A stretch of 64,000 nucleotides of DNA from Mumia sp. zg.B17 (GTDB lineage Bacteria; Actinomycetota; Actinomycetes; Propionibacteriales; Nocardioidaceae). Below the pieces are notes generated by a model, which ran no database searches, was not told where the DNA came from, and saw only the letters and a program-made list of their open reading frames with translations. The position numbers and the translations under genes are program-made. Of this stretch, positions 1 to 8,593 are shown one piece after another. The first letter of the stretch is position 1. Each line of letters starts with the position of its first letter. The DNA lies in assembly GCF_019550915.1 (NCBI RefSeq), contig NZ_JAHWCI010000006.1, positions 496,001 to 560,000 on the forward strand, written 5' to 3'.

Positions 1-973
1 CGGGGTAGTCCATCCTGGTGGGCCCGACGACGCCGAGGGTGGCGAGCGGCTCGTCGTCGGTGCCGTACGCGGTGGCCACGAGGGAGGTCGCCGAGAGCTC
101 CTCGTACGGAACCTCCGTGCCGATGCGGACGGTGAGCGTGGTCGGAGAGGTGGCCTCGCCGAGGAGCTTGAGCAGCACCACGTGCTCCTCGAGCGCCTCG
201 AGGACCGGCTTGATCGAGGTGTCGAAGTCGGTGCCGAACCGGGCGAGGTTGGCGGCCCCGCCCACGGCAACGCGTTCGTCGGCCCGCTCGTCGGAGAACG
301 CCCGGGTGAGCGTCGCGACGACAGCGGTGGCGATGGGCTGCTCCTCGGGACGGAAGGTCGTGATGAGGTCGGCCACCGATGCCGAGGCGTCCGGCAGCCG
401 CTGCCCGACCGCAGCGCCGATCATCCGCGCTCGCAAGTCCGCGAGGAGCATCTCGGACGGCTCTTCGGGGAGCTCCACGATGCGCTGGTCGACACGTCCG
501 GAGCTGGTGATCAGCACCAGCAGGATGCGGCCGCGCTCCATCGGGACCAGCTCGACGTGACGGACGGTCGAGCGGGTCAGGGAGGGGTACTGCACGAGCG
601 CGACCTGGTGGGTCAGCTGAGAGAGCAGCCGGACACTGCGCTGGACGACGTCGTCGACGTCGACCGCGCCGTCGAGGAACGACTCGATCGCACGGCGTTC
701 GGGAGGACTCAGCCGCCGGACGGAGGCAAGCCGGTCGACGAAGAGGCGGTAGCCCTTGTCGGTCGGGATCCGGCCCGCGCTGGTGTGCGGCTGGGCGATG
801 AACCCGTGCTCCTCGAGGATCGCCATGTCGTTGCGGACCGTCGCCGGCGACACACCCAGCTGATGGCGGTCGACGAGCGCCCGCGAGCCCACCGGCTCCT
901 GGGTCGCCACGTAGTCCTCCACGATGGCGCGCAGGACCGCGAGCTTGCGTTCATCGAGCACGACGTCAGCCAC
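1..973 (-). CDS. hrcA: Heat-inducible transcription repressor HrcA (C-terminus beyond window)
   Basis: HrcA represses class I heat-shock genes (groESL, dnaK/dnaJ types) by binding CIRCE elements. The visible N-terminus carries the winged-helix domain ([20 protein letters not shown] near residue 5, then [20 protein letters not shown] near residue 27), followed by the GAF-like effector region up to the edge. The gene runs off the left end, so the C-terminus and stop codon are not seen. GTG at 971-973 is chosen because AGGAGG stands 4 nt upstream. A CIRCE operator lies directly upstream, which supports both identity and autoregulation. In actinobacteria hrcA is usually followed by dnaJ, which would lie outside this window. 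Confidence 0.95.
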   Translation of the reverse strand, partial: MADVVLDERKLAVLRAIVEDYVATQEPVGSRALVDRHQLGVSPATVRNDMAILEEHGFIAQPHTSAGRIPTDKGYRLFVDRLASVRRLSPPERRAIESFLDGAVDVDDVVQRSVRLLSQLTHQVALVQYPSLTRSTVRHVELVPMERGRILLVLITSSGRVDQRIVELPEEPSEMLLADLRARMIGAAVGQRLPDASASVADLITTFRPEEQPIATAVVATLTRAFSDERADERVAVGGAANLARFGTDFDTSIKPVLEALEEHVVLLKLLGEATSPTTLTVRIGTEVPYEELSATSLVATAYGTDDEPLATLGVVGPTRMDYP

Positions 974-997
974 GGTCCCTCCTCGTGTCGATGATCT

Positions 998-1024
998 TTG
1001 GCACTCCGGTGCCCTGAGTGCCAG
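998..1024. promoter_or_regulatory. CIRCE operator (HrcA binding site)
   Basis: TTGGCACTC, nine spacer bases, then GAGTGCCAG. The two arms pair at 8 of 9 positions and match the CIRCE consensus TTAGCACTC-N9-GAGTGCTAA with one change per arm near the ends. It lies 25 nt upstream of the hrcA start, so HrcA probably represses itself. The divergent DUF3097 gene begins about 70 nt away on the other side. Confidence 0.92.
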
Positions 1025-1079
1025 TCTAGCCAGCCTCACCAGTCGCGTGTGGCTGCGAGGTGCCGCACGTTCTTTCGGC

Positions 1080-1085
1080 TAGTTT
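1080..1085 (+). promoter_or_regulatory. Putative -10 hexamer of leaderless DUF3097 gene
   Basis: TAGTTT ends 7 nt before GTG 1093, so transcription would begin at or next to the start codon. No Shine-Dalgarno is present. Same arrangement as at eight other genes in this window. Confidence 0.5.
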
Positions 1086-1092
1086 GCTCCTC

Positions 1093-1938
1093 GTGGCTCA
1101 CGACCGATACGGATCCGATGTCCTGGCCGGCGACTGGCGCGTCCCCAAGCGAGGGCGGTCCACCGAGGTGGAGGCGGAGGCGGGGATGGTGCTCGAGGAG
1201 GTCCAGACCGACTTCTGCGGCGCCGTGACGCGCACCGACCGAGATCTCGACACCGTCGAGCTGGAGGACCGTCGCGGGAGGCGGCGTACCTTCCCCCTCG
1301 GGCCGGGCTTCCTCCTCGAGGGCAAGCCGGTCGTGCTCAAGGCGCCGGTACGACGCGCCGCGCCCGCACGCGCGACGCACACCGCGTCCGGCTCGGTCGC
1401 CGTCCACGACGCGAAGGCACGGGTCGCACGCGCGAGCCGCATCTACGTCGAGGGACGTCATGACGCGGAGCTGGTCGAGAAGGTGTGGGGTGACGACCTG
1501 CGGATCGAGGGGGTGGCGGTCGAGTACCTCGAGGGGGTCGACGACCTCCCGTCGGTCGTCGACCGCTTCAAGCCCGGTCCGGGACGCCGCCTGGGCGTGC
1601 TCGTGGACCATCTCGTCCCGGGGTCGAAGGAGTCGCGCATCGCCGCCTCGGTGCTGCGCGGACCGCACAAGGAGCACGTGCTCGTCGTCGGGCACCCGTA
1701 CGTCGACGTCTGGCAAGGCGTGAAGCCCGAGCGCCTCGGGCTGGAGAAGTGGCCGGTGATCCCACGCTCGATGTCGTGGAAGCACGGCATCTGCCAGTCG
1801 CTCGGGTGGCCCCACCGGAACCAGGCCGACATCGCGCACGCCTGGAAGCGCATCCTCGGGTCCGTCCGCTCCTACGCCGACCTCGAGCCGGCGCTGCTCG
1901 GGCGGGTCGAGGAGCTCATCGACTTCGTCACGACCTGA
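1093..1938 (+). CDS. DUF3097 family protein, possible TOPRIM-like fold
   Basis: This 281-residue protein matches my recollection of the actinobacterial DUF3097 family, starting near YGSDVLAGDWRVPKR. No function is established. An internal segment, RIYVEGRHDAELVEKVWG (residues 117-134), resembles the Glu-containing first strand of TOPRIM domains such as RNase M5 and primases. It is followed by LGVLVDHLVPGSKESR (168-183), which could supply acidic metal ligands. That relationship is inference. GTG 1093 is chosen over an upstream in-frame ATG at 1060 because family members begin close to YGSDVL and a TANNNT hexamer sits exactly 7 nt upstream. The gene is divergent from hrcA. Confidence 0.8.
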   Translation: MAHDRYGSDVLAGDWRVPKRGRSTEVEAEAGMVLEEVQTDFCGAVTRTDRDLDTVELEDRRGRRRTFPLGPGFLLEGKPVVLKAPVRRAAPARATHTASGSVAVHDAKARVARASRIYVEGRHDAELVEKVWGDDLRIEGVAVEYLEGVDDLPSVVDRFKPGPGRRLGVLVDHLVPGSKESRIAASVLRGPHKEHVLVVGHPYVDVWQGVKPERLGLEKWPVIPRSMSWKHGICQSLGWPHRNQADIAHAWKRILGSVRSYADLEPALLGRVEELIDFVTT

Positions 1939-1950
1939 CCGCGCCCGCCC

Positions 1951-3003
1951 CTACGGTGCGTCGCCGCGGATCCGCCAGAAACACAGCCCACCGAGGCCGA
2001 GCGCGAGTACGAGGAGCAGCGCCGTCTCGCGCCACTGCAGAGTCCAGAAGGCGCTGGACGGGTGCCACGTGACCTGCTGCCGATAGCCCTCGTCCGCCAA
2101 CCGGTCGAAGCACGCCGCCCGCGCACCCGCCTGCGCGCTCTCCCCTGGTGGCGGCCCGCCGCAGTCGGCCACCCACGCCGGCAACGACCGCATGCGCTCG
2201 TCGTCGGCATCGAGCGTGACGTTCGACAGCTCCCACGTGCCGGTGCGGCCCGTCTCGACACGGATCTCGGAGACGTTCTCGATCGGGTCTCCTGGACCTG
2301 AGGCTCCTTCGACCATCAGACCGACGAGGTTCTCCTGCGTGATCGAGCTCGTGGCCTTCTCGGGTTCGACGAGCTGGGCCCGCACGACGACCCCGACGAA
2401 CAGCTGGACGCCAAGGACGAGGACGAGCGTCACTGCCATCGCCGCGACGGTCCGTCGCACCACGAGCCCAGCCAGCACGCCGATCACGAGCGCCAGCACG
2501 GCGTACCCGATCGGGACGAGGCCCCGGGCTCCGAAGACTGCGGGCTCGATGCGCGAGACCATGAACGGCCCCGTCCCCTCGCCGGTCGCGATCGCGCGCT
2601 CGATCGGTCCGGCCCACCAGGTCACACCCCACGACAGCAGCCCAGCGACCGACACCGTGACCAGGGCGGCGCCGAGGAGCTTGACGGCGAGCCACCGTGT
2701 GCGCGTGACCGACTGGCTCCACGCGAGGCGGTGCGTCCGCGCCTCCAGCTCGCGCGCGACCATCGGCGCCCCCCAGAACGCCCCGACGACGAGCGGGAAG
2801 ACGTACGCCGCCGCGATGCCGACGTAGTAGAGCGTGACCTTGAACGCGTCGGCGCTCAGTCCTGTCAGGAACGAGCGTGCGCCGTCCTCTGCCGCGTCGA
2901 CGATCCCGGGCCCGGTGATGGCCAGTGCCACGAGCAGCAGAGCGACGGCACCCGCGACCGGAATCGCCTGGACACGCAGCTGGCGCCATGTCAGCCAGAT
3001 CAT
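1951..3003 (-). CDS. ABC-2 type transporter permease
   Basis: A 350-residue integral membrane protein with about six hydrophobic segments. The first is near residues 13-32 (IPVAGAVALLLVALAITGPG), another lies around 60-80, with further ones between 110 and 230 and near the C-terminus. The N-terminal MIWLTWRQLRVQ is typical of actinobacterial ABC-2 permeases that pair with a GntR regulator. A large extracytoplasmic loop (about residues 230-315) carries several cysteines. The start overlaps the ATPase stop by 4 nt, so the two are translationally coupled. Substrate unknown; drug, antimicrobial-peptide or cell-envelope-stress export is usual for such operons. Confidence 0.85.
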   Translation of the reverse strand: MIWLTWRQLRVQAIPVAGAVALLLVALAITGPGIVDAAEDGARSFLTGLSADAFKVTLYYVGIAAAYVFPLVVGAFWGAPMVARELEARTHRLAWSQSVTRTRWLAVKLLGAALVTVSVAGLLSWGVTWWAGPIERAIATGEGTGPFMVSRIEPAVFGARGLVPIGYAVLALVIGVLAGLVVRRTVAAMAVTLVLVLGVQLFVGVVVRAQLVEPEKATSSITQENLVGLMVEGASGPGDPIENVSEIRVETGRTGTWELSNVTLDADDERMRSLPAWVADCGGPPPGESAQAGARAACFDRLADEGYRQQVTWHPSSAFWTLQWRETALLLVLALGLGGLCFWRIRGDAP

Positions 3004-3899
3004 CGGATCACCTCGACGGTCGGGCGCGGGCGCTCGTACGAGGCGTCGCCGCGCAGGTAGGCGAGCACCAGATCCTCGAGCCCGAGAGGGGTCACGTCCC
3101 AGGAGGGATCGACCGCGGGTCCGCCGGTGCGGACGACGAACGTGCTCTGGCGGTCGGTATGGCTCGCCGTCACGACGTGGTGGCCGGCTGGGCCTGCGTC
3201 GGAGGGACGCCGCGCGCCGGTCATGCGGCGGTGCGAGGCCAGCAGATCGTCGAGGTCGCCCGCGACCCGGACCTCGGAGTCCACCAGCACGACGAGGTAG
3301 TCACAGGCGCGCTCGAGGTCCGAGACGAGGTGCGAGGACAGGACGACCGTGAGGTCCTGCTCGGCGACCGCCTCCATCAGGTCCTGCATGAACTCGCGTC
3401 GGGCGAGCGGGTCGAGGGCCGCGACGGGCTCGTCGAGGATCAGCAGCTCCGGCCGCTTGCCGATGGCCACCGTGAGCGCGATCTGGGCGCGCTGGCCTCC
3501 CGAGAGGCTGCCGGTGCGGCGCCGCAGGTCGATGCCGAGCCGGTCGATCCGGTCCCGGACGAGCACGTCGTCCCATCGCGGGTTGAGGTGCGAGCCAATC
3601 CGGAGGTGATCGGCGACACTCATCCCCCGATAGGTCGGCGCGTCCTGACTCACGTAGCCGACGCGCGCCTGGTGCTCAGCGCCGGACGACGGCCCCTCGC
3701 CCAGCACCTCGATGTGACCGACGGTGGGCACGAGCATCCCGGCCGCGAGGCCGAGCAGCGTGCTCTTGCCGGCGCCGTTCGGTCCGACGAGACCCACCAC
3801 GCGGCCGGCCGGGAGCTCCAGCGTGCAGTCCTTCAGGGCCCAGTGGCGACTTCGGCCGTATCTCTTGCCGAGCTCATGCGTTCTCAGTGCTGTGGTCAT
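3000..3899 (-). CDS. ABC transporter ATP-binding protein (YtrB-like)
   Basis: A 299-residue ATPase that would energise the neighbouring ABC-2 permease. It shows Walker A (GPNGAGKST near residue 40), the signature LSGGQRAQIAL, Walker B LLILDEPVAALD, and the H-loop in VVLSSHLVSDLE. A C-terminal extension of about 80 residues follows. The ATG at 3897-3899 overlaps the GntR stop by 4 nt and the gene's stop overlaps the permease start by 4 nt, giving a three-gene coupled operon. A longer in-frame extension to 3995 exists but would lie inside the GntR gene and lacks ABC homology. Confidence 0.9.
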   Translation of the reverse strand: MTTALRTHELGKRYGRSRHWALKDCTLELPAGRVVGLVGPNGAGKSTLLGLAAGMLVPTVGHIEVLGEGPSSGAEHQARVGYVSQDAPTYRGMSVADHLRIGSHLNPRWDDVLVRDRIDRLGIDLRRRTGSLSGGQRAQIALTVAIGKRPELLILDEPVAALDPLARREFMQDLMEAVAEQDLTVVLSSHLVSDLERACDYLVVLVDSEVRVAGDLDDLLASHRRMTGARRPSDAGPAGHHVVTASHTDRQSTFVVRTGGPAVDPSWDVTPLGLEDLVLAYLRGDASYERPRPTVEVIR

Positions 3900-4288
3900 G
3901 CGATGTCCTCCTCGGAGGCGGCCCGAAAGGTGGTCATGAACAACGCCTCGATGCTCTCGTCGTCGAGGCCGGCGCGGCGGGCCTTGGACAGCCACCGCTG
4001 GAGGTCGGTACGCAGCGGCCCGTGCGCCGCCAGCGTGTTGTCGGTGAGGGTCCGCGTGACGAACGTGCCGACACCCGGACGCGGAGCAACGAGGCCGTCG
4101 CGCTCGAGGTCGCGGTAGGCCTTCAGGACGGTGTTGGGGTTGATCGCCAGCGCACGCGCGACGTCCTTGACGGTCGGGAGCTGGTCGCCCTCGTCGAGGA
4201 GCCCGAGGCGGAGGGCGCGGCGTACCTGCTGAACGAGCTGCAGGTATGCGGAGACGCCCGACCGGGAGTCCAGGTGGAACTCGATCAT
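3896..4288 (-). CDS. GntR-family transcriptional regulator (YtrA subfamily)
   Basis: A 130-residue repressor with an N-terminal winged helix (YLQLVQQVRRALRLGLLDEG, then LPTVKDVARALAINPNTVLK, residues about 15-60) and only a short C-terminal dimerisation tail. That short form is the YtrA subfamily, which controls ABC transporter operons. It is first in an overlapping operon with an ATPase and a permease. AGGAG precedes the ATG, and a perfect 7+7 inverted repeat lies 15 nt upstream of the start, so it probably represses its own operon until a cell-envelope or drug signal appears. Confidence 0.9.
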   Translation of the reverse strand: MIEFHLDSRSGVSAYLQLVQQVRRALRLGLLDEGDQLPTVKDVARALAINPNTVLKAYRDLERDGLVAPRPGVGTFVTRTLTDNTLAAHGPLRTDLQRWLSKARRAGLDDESIEALFMTTFRAASEEDIA

Positions 4289-4302
4289 TCGATACTCCTA
4301 AT

Positions 4303-4320
4303 GTGCTATCTGAATAGCAC
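4303..4320. promoter_or_regulatory. Probable GntR operator upstream of the ABC operon
   Basis: GTGCTAT-CTGA-ATAGCAC is a perfect 7-bp inverted repeat with a 4-bp spacer, in an unusually AT-rich patch between the divergent GntR operon and hemW. Position and symmetry fit autoregulation by the GntR protein. Confidence 0.7.
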
Positions 4321-4380
4321 TATAGGTAGCAGCGGATCCGACCGCAAGAGTCCTTGCAGCCGCCCTGCGACACTGGAGGC

Positions 4381-5607
4381 ATGCCGTCCACGCTTCCCGA
4401 GGGACAAGCCGTCCCCGCTGACGGCGCCCTCCCTGCAGCCTCGCTCGACGCCCTCGGGGGCGCGCCCTTCGGCGTGTACGTCCACGTCCCGTTCTGCGTG
4501 ACGCGGTGCGGCTACTGCGACTTCAACACCTACACGTCGTCCGAGCTCGGACCGGGCGCCTCGCACGACTCCTACGCCGACACCGTGCTCGCCGAGATCG
4601 CGCTGGCGGCTCAGGTGCTCCAGCGTGCCGACCGCCCGTTGCCGGAGGTCGAGACGGTGTTCATCGGCGGCGGCACGCCCACACTCCTCGCCTCCGACGA
4701 CCTCGGACGCATCCTCGAGGGGATCGACAAGACCTTCGGGCTGGCGGCCGACTACGAGGCCACCACGGAGGCGAACCCTGACAGCGTGACCCCCGCGTCT
4801 CTCGCCACGCTCCGCTCACGCGGTTTCACCCGCATCTCGTACGGCATGCAGTCCGCGGTCCCTCACGTTCTCGCAACGCTGGACCGCACGCACGACCCGG
4901 CCAGACTGCCTGACGTCGTGCGGTGGGCCCGCGACGCCGGCTTCTCGCAGGTGAGCGTCGACCTCATCTACGGCACGCCCGGAGAGTCGCTGGCGGACTG
5001 GGAGCGGTCGCTCGACACGGCACTCGCACTCGGTCCCGACCATGTCAGTGCCTATGCCCTCATCGTCGAGGAGGGGACCGCGCTCGCACGCCGCGTCTCC
5101 CGCGGCGAGGTCGCAGCTCCCGACGACGACCTGATGGCCGACATGTATCTCGCCGCGGACGCGCGGCTCAGCGCCGCCGGCCTCGGGTGGTACGAGCTGT
5201 CGAACTGGGCCCGCGACGACGCCGCGCGGTGCCGCCACAACGAGCTCTACTGGACCGGTGCCGACTGGTGGGGCTTCGGGCCGGGGGCGCACAGCCACGT
5301 CGCCGGCACCCGCTGGTGGAACGTCAAGCACCCCGCCGCCTACGCCCAGCGGCTGGCCGAGGGCCGATCCCCCGGGCACGGGCGCGAGATCCTCGACCTC
5401 GAGACCCGTCGTGTGGAGCAGGTGCTGCTCGAGTCGCGCCTGCACGACGGCATGCCGCTCGTCCGGCTGGATGCCGCGGGACGTGCCGCCGTGCCGGGGC
5501 TCGTCTCCGACGGGCTCGTCGAGCTCTCCGACGACAGCCACCGTCTCGTTCTCACCGTCCGCGGCCGCCTCCTCGCGGACGCGGTCGTGCGCCGCCTCCT
5601 GCCGTAG
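4381..5607 (+). CDS. hemW: Radical SAM heme chaperone HemW
   Basis: HemW is a radical SAM protein related to oxygen-independent coproporphyrinogen III oxidase but acting as a heme chaperone. The 408-residue product shows the cluster motif C39-x3-C43-x2-C46 followed by DFNTYT, the SAM-binding glycine strip (FIGGGTPT), and the HemW C-terminal domain (RCRHNELYWTGADWWGFGPG, then a wHTH-like end). ATG 4381 starts PSTLPEGQAVPADG, typical of actinobacterial HemW. GGAGG is only 1 nt away, too close for a good Shine-Dalgarno, while GACACT stands 6 nt upstream. The in-frame ATG at 4354 is less likely. The gene is convergent with the acyl-CoA ligase across a strong hairpin. Confidence 0.93.
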   Translation: MPSTLPEGQAVPADGALPAASLDALGGAPFGVYVHVPFCVTRCGYCDFNTYTSSELGPGASHDSYADTVLAEIALAAQVLQRADRPLPEVETVFIGGGTPTLLASDDLGRILEGIDKTFGLAADYEATTEANPDSVTPASLATLRSRGFTRISYGMQSAVPHVLATLDRTHDPARLPDVVRWARDAGFSQVSVDLIYGTPGESLADWERSLDTALALGPDHVSAYALIVEEGTALARRVSRGEVAAPDDDLMADMYLAADARLSAAGLGWYELSNWARDDAARCRHNELYWTGADWWGFGPGAHSHVAGTRWWNVKHPAAYAQRLAEGRSPGHGREILDLETRRVEQVLLESRLHDGMPLVRLDAAGRAAVPGLVSDGLVELSDDSHRLVLTVRGRLLADAVVRRLLP

Positions 5608-5630
5608 GCGACCCCGCTCTCATGCAGAGG

Positions 5631-5659
5631 AGGGCCGCACCCCGACGGGGGGCGGCCCT
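5631..5659. terminator. Bidirectional intrinsic terminator between hemW and acyl-CoA ligase
   Basis: AGGGCCGC (5631-5638) pairs with GCGGCCCT (5652-5659), and the inner CCCC pairs with GGGG around a GAC loop. The stem is about 12 bp with one A/G mismatch. It lies between convergent genes and has no long U-tract, as is common in actinobacteria. Confidence 0.8.
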
Positions 5660-5676
5660 ACTGAGACAGCTGCCGG

Positions 5677-7512
5677 TCAGGTGGCGGCGTAGAACACGTC
5701 CAGGATCGGGCGGTACTTGTCCTCGACGAACTTGCGCTTGAGCTTGAGGCTCGGCGTCATCTCGCCCTCCTCGACCGACAGGTCGCGGTCGAGGATCTGC
5801 CACTTCTTGATCGTCTCCCAGCGGTTGAGCTTGGAGTTGAGCTCCTCGACGTAGCCCTCGATCGCCTTGTGCATCTGCGGCGACGTCACGATCTCGGCGT
5901 ACGACTTGCCCGCCAGGCCGTGGTTCTCGGCGAAGAGCGTCGCGGCGTCGGGATCGATCGTGATGAGGGCGCTCACGAAGTTGCGGTTGTTGCCGTGCAC
6001 CACCATCTGGCTGGCGAGCGGGCACACACCCTTGAAGACGCCCTCGACGTGCGACGGCGCGACGTACTTGCCGCCCGAGGTCTTGAAGAGGTCCTTCTTG
6101 CGGTCGGTGATCCGGAGGAACCCGTCCTCGTCGATCTGGCCGATGTCGCCCGTCGCGAGCCAGCCGTCGTCGGTCACCGTGGACGCGGACTCGGTCTCGA
6201 GGTTGTGGTAGCCCTGCATGACACCGGGACCCTTGATGAGGATCTCGCCGTCCTCCGCGATCTTGACCTCGGTGCCAGGCATCGGCAGGCCGACGGTGCC
6301 GAGCTTGTACTGGTCGGGGTGGTTCACGAAGGAACCGGCCGCACTCTCGGTGAGGCCGTAGCCCTCGAGGATGAGGATGCCGGCAGCCTCGAACCACTCG
6401 GCGACCTCCTGCGACAGCGCGGAGGCTCCGGAGATGAAGAAGCGCACGCGTCCACCGAATCGGTCCCGCACCTTCGAGAGGACGATCTTGTCGGCCAGCC
6501 GGTGCTGGAAGGCCAGCCCGGCGGGGACCTTCTTGCCCTCTCGCTCGAGAGCCTTGACCTGGGCCGCCACCTTGGTCGCCCAACGGAAGAGCTTGAGCTT
6601 GGCGCCGCCCTCCTCCTCCATCATCCCGACGATGCGGCCGTAGGCCTTCTCGAAGATGCGCGGTGCCGCGCCCATGAACGTCGGCTTCACGACGGCGAGG
6701 TTGTCGACGATCTTGGGGATGGCGCCGTCGACGGCGGTCGGGAAGCCGATCTGCAGCTGCGTCGACAGGAGCACCTTGCCGAAAGAGTGTGCCATCGGGA
6801 GCCAGAGGTACTGGAGGTCGTCGATGGTGATGTAGCCGCCCGCGGCGACCGCTGCTCCCTCGTACGTCCACGAGTCGTGCGTGAGCCGGACTCCCTTGGG
6901 ACGGCCGGTCGTGCCGGAGGTGTAGATCAGGGTCGCGAGCTGGTCCGGCGAGATCGCGGCGACGCGCTCCTCGACGACCGACGGCTGCTCGGCGAGCAGC
7001 TTGTCTCCGAGCTGCTCGAGGTCGGAGAGGGTGATCACCCAGTCGCTGTCGTGGTCACCGTCGAACAGCACGACCTTGATCACGTCGGGGAGCTCGCTGC
7101 GCTTGTCCTGGAGCTTCGCCAGCTGGACGGCGTCCTCGGCGAAGACGATCCGGCTCCCGGAGTCCGCGAGGATGTAGGCGACGTCGTCGGTCACGGTCGT
7201 CGGGTAGACGGTGGTCGTCGCAGCCCCCGCCGCCATGATGGCGAGGTCGGCGAGGATCCACTCGTAGCGGGTCCCGGACGCGATCGCGACGCGCTCCTCC
7301 GGCTTGATGCCGAGCGAGACGAGACCTGCCGCGATCCGGGAGACGACGTCTCCGGTCTCGCCCCAGGTCAGGGAGCGCCAGTTCTCGCCGACCGGGTAGC
7401 GGTAGGCCTCACGAGTGGGGGTCTCGCGTACTCGGGCGAAGAACATCTCGCCGACGTTCTTGGCACGGGACTCGACAATCTCCAGATGCTCGGGTGTCGG
7501 GGCGTTGGCCAT
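5677..7512 (-). CDS. Long-chain fatty-acid--CoA ligase (FadD15-like)
   Basis: An AMP-forming acyl-CoA synthetase of 611 residues that would activate long-chain fatty acids with ATP and CoA for beta-oxidation or lipid synthesis. The P-loop-like motif LIYTSGTTGRPKG is at residues 195-207. Further adenylation motifs are LEGYGLTESAAGSF, the hinge TGDIGQIDEDGFLRITDRKKD, and the lysine-bearing C-terminal subdomain ending WEIL-like KWQILDRDLS. The length fits the FadD15/FadD11 group of actinobacteria. The start gives MANAPTPEHLEIVESRAKN; GAGG lies about 11 nt upstream. The 151-nt upstream gap should hold its promoter. Confidence 0.92.
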   Translation of the reverse strand: MANAPTPEHLEIVESRAKNVGEMFFARVRETPTREAYRYPVGENWRSLTWGETGDVVSRIAAGLVSLGIKPEERVAIASGTRYEWILADLAIMAAGAATTTVYPTTVTDDVAYILADSGSRIVFAEDAVQLAKLQDKRSELPDVIKVVLFDGDHDSDWVITLSDLEQLGDKLLAEQPSVVEERVAAISPDQLATLIYTSGTTGRPKGVRLTHDSWTYEGAAVAAGGYITIDDLQYLWLPMAHSFGKVLLSTQLQIGFPTAVDGAIPKIVDNLAVVKPTFMGAAPRIFEKAYGRIVGMMEEEGGAKLKLFRWATKVAAQVKALEREGKKVPAGLAFQHRLADKIVLSKVRDRFGGRVRFFISGASALSQEVAEWFEAAGILILEGYGLTESAAGSFVNHPDQYKLGTVGLPMPGTEVKIAEDGEILIKGPGVMQGYHNLETESASTVTDDGWLATGDIGQIDEDGFLRITDRKKDLFKTSGGKYVAPSHVEGVFKGVCPLASQMVVHGNNRNFVSALITIDPDAATLFAENHGLAGKSYAEIVTSPQMHKAIEGYVEELNSKLNRWETIKKWQILDRDLSVEEGEMTPSLKLKRKFVEDKYRPILDVFYAAT

Positions 7513-7663
7513 GAAGGGTGCACCTCATCGTTAGGGGTGGTGATGGCGATCACAGGATGGCTCGAATCGTACGTGATCGACGTGATCCGAGGCACATCCA
7601 CCAGATAATCGTTATCGATCAGCACCCCTGGTGACGCAGGGTGCCCGTCGGCCGCGGACCAGG

Positions 7664-8593
7664 TCAGCCGAGCGCGACCGGAAGGAGCCCTCGCCGCGTG
7701 CGCGACGCGATCTCGCCGAGCGCCCCGTCGAGGTCGGGATGGGCGAACGCGAACCCGGACCCTCTCAGGGTCGCCGGGTCGACCCAGCGGCTCTTGAGCA
7801 CGAGCTCGGCCTCGGTCCTGATGAGCCGCGCTCCAGCTTCGAGCGCCCAGGTCGGCAGCGGGACACCGTGCGAGCGGCCGAACGCCCGGCGCACCGATCG
7901 CATCATCTCCGCGTTCGTCACCGCGTCAGGGGCGGCCACGTTGACCGGTCCGGCGATCTCGGGGTGCTCGGCGAGATGGTCCACCACGCGCACGACGTCG
8001 TCCACGTGCACCCAGCTGAACATCTGACCGCCGTCCCCCATCGGTCCACCGAAGCCGAGGCGGGCCAGGTTGATGAACGGGTTCACGGCACCACCGCCGG
8101 CACCGAGGACGATCGCCATCCTCAGCGCCACCTTCCGTACGGCCGTGGGCGCGTCGAAGAGCTCGTGCTCCCACGCCCGCGCGACGGCCACGGAGAACCC
8201 GGCGCCACGCTCTCCTGTCACCTCGTCCATGGGACGGTCTCGCGCATCGCGGTAGATCGTCGCCGTGCTCGCGTTGACCCACAGCGACGGCGGGGACGCC
8301 GACGCGGCGAGGGCCCGGCCGAGTAGTGCGGTGGTCTCCGTACGTGAGGCGAAGATCGCGTCAGCGTTGGGCTTGGAGTAGCGGCAGCTCACCGAGCGCC
8401 CGGCGAGATTCACGAGGAGGTCGGCACCGCCGAGCACGTCGGCGAGCCCCGCCGCGTCGCCCCAGCTCGCGTCCGCGTCCGGACCGCGCCCGATCGTCCG
8501 CACCACCGCCCCGTGGCGCGACCAGGCGCGAACCAGGTGCTGACCGATGTATCCGGAGGCTCCGGCGACGACGGCGACCGCACCGCGCCTCAT
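7664..8593 (-). CDS. TIGR01777-type NAD-dependent epimerase/dehydratase
   Basis: A 309-residue SDR-type Rossmann protein beginning MRRGAVAVVAGASGYIG, with GASGYIG as the dinucleotide-binding loop. It also has LVNLAGRSVSCRYS and a C-terminal region GSGFAFAHPDLDGALGEI that is characteristic of the TIGR01777 (YfcH-like) family. The substrate of this family is not well defined. ATG 8591-8593 overlaps the TetR stop by 4 nt, so the two genes are coupled and the TetR protein likely controls it. A longer in-frame extension to 8755 would lie inside tetR and has no homology. Confidence 0.9.
   Translation of the reverse strand: MRRGAVAVVAGASGYIGQHLVRAWSRHGAVVRTIGRGPDADASWGDAAGLADVLGGADLLVNLAGRSVSCRYSKPNADAIFASRTETTALLGRALAASASPPSLWVNASTATIYRDARDRPMDEVTGERGAGFSVAVARAWEHELFDAPTAVRKVALRMAIVLGAGGGAVNPFINLARLGFGGPMGDGGQMFSWVHVDDVVRVVDHLAEHPEIAGPVNVAAPDAVTNAEMMRSVRRAFGRSHGVPLPTWALEAGARLIRTEAELVLKSRWVDPATLRGSGFAFAHPDLDGALGEIASRTRRGLLPVALG

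Noticed and set aside
4354-4380. Upstream ATG of hemW as the true start
   Set aside because: Adds nine residues without family similarity and lacks a Shine-Dalgarno; ATG 4381 matches known HemW N-termini.
5869-7608. Plus-strand 579-codon frame opposite the acyl-CoA ligase
   Set aside because: Composition is dominated by Asp, Gly, Val, Arg and Leu with no domain; the minus strand encodes a full acyl-CoA synthetase.
7604-7616. GATAATCGTTATC palindrome upstream of the acyl-CoA ligase gene
   Set aside because: Short arms (5 bp) in an AT-richer patch. It could be part of a promoter or a regulator site, but no second copy or partner supports it.
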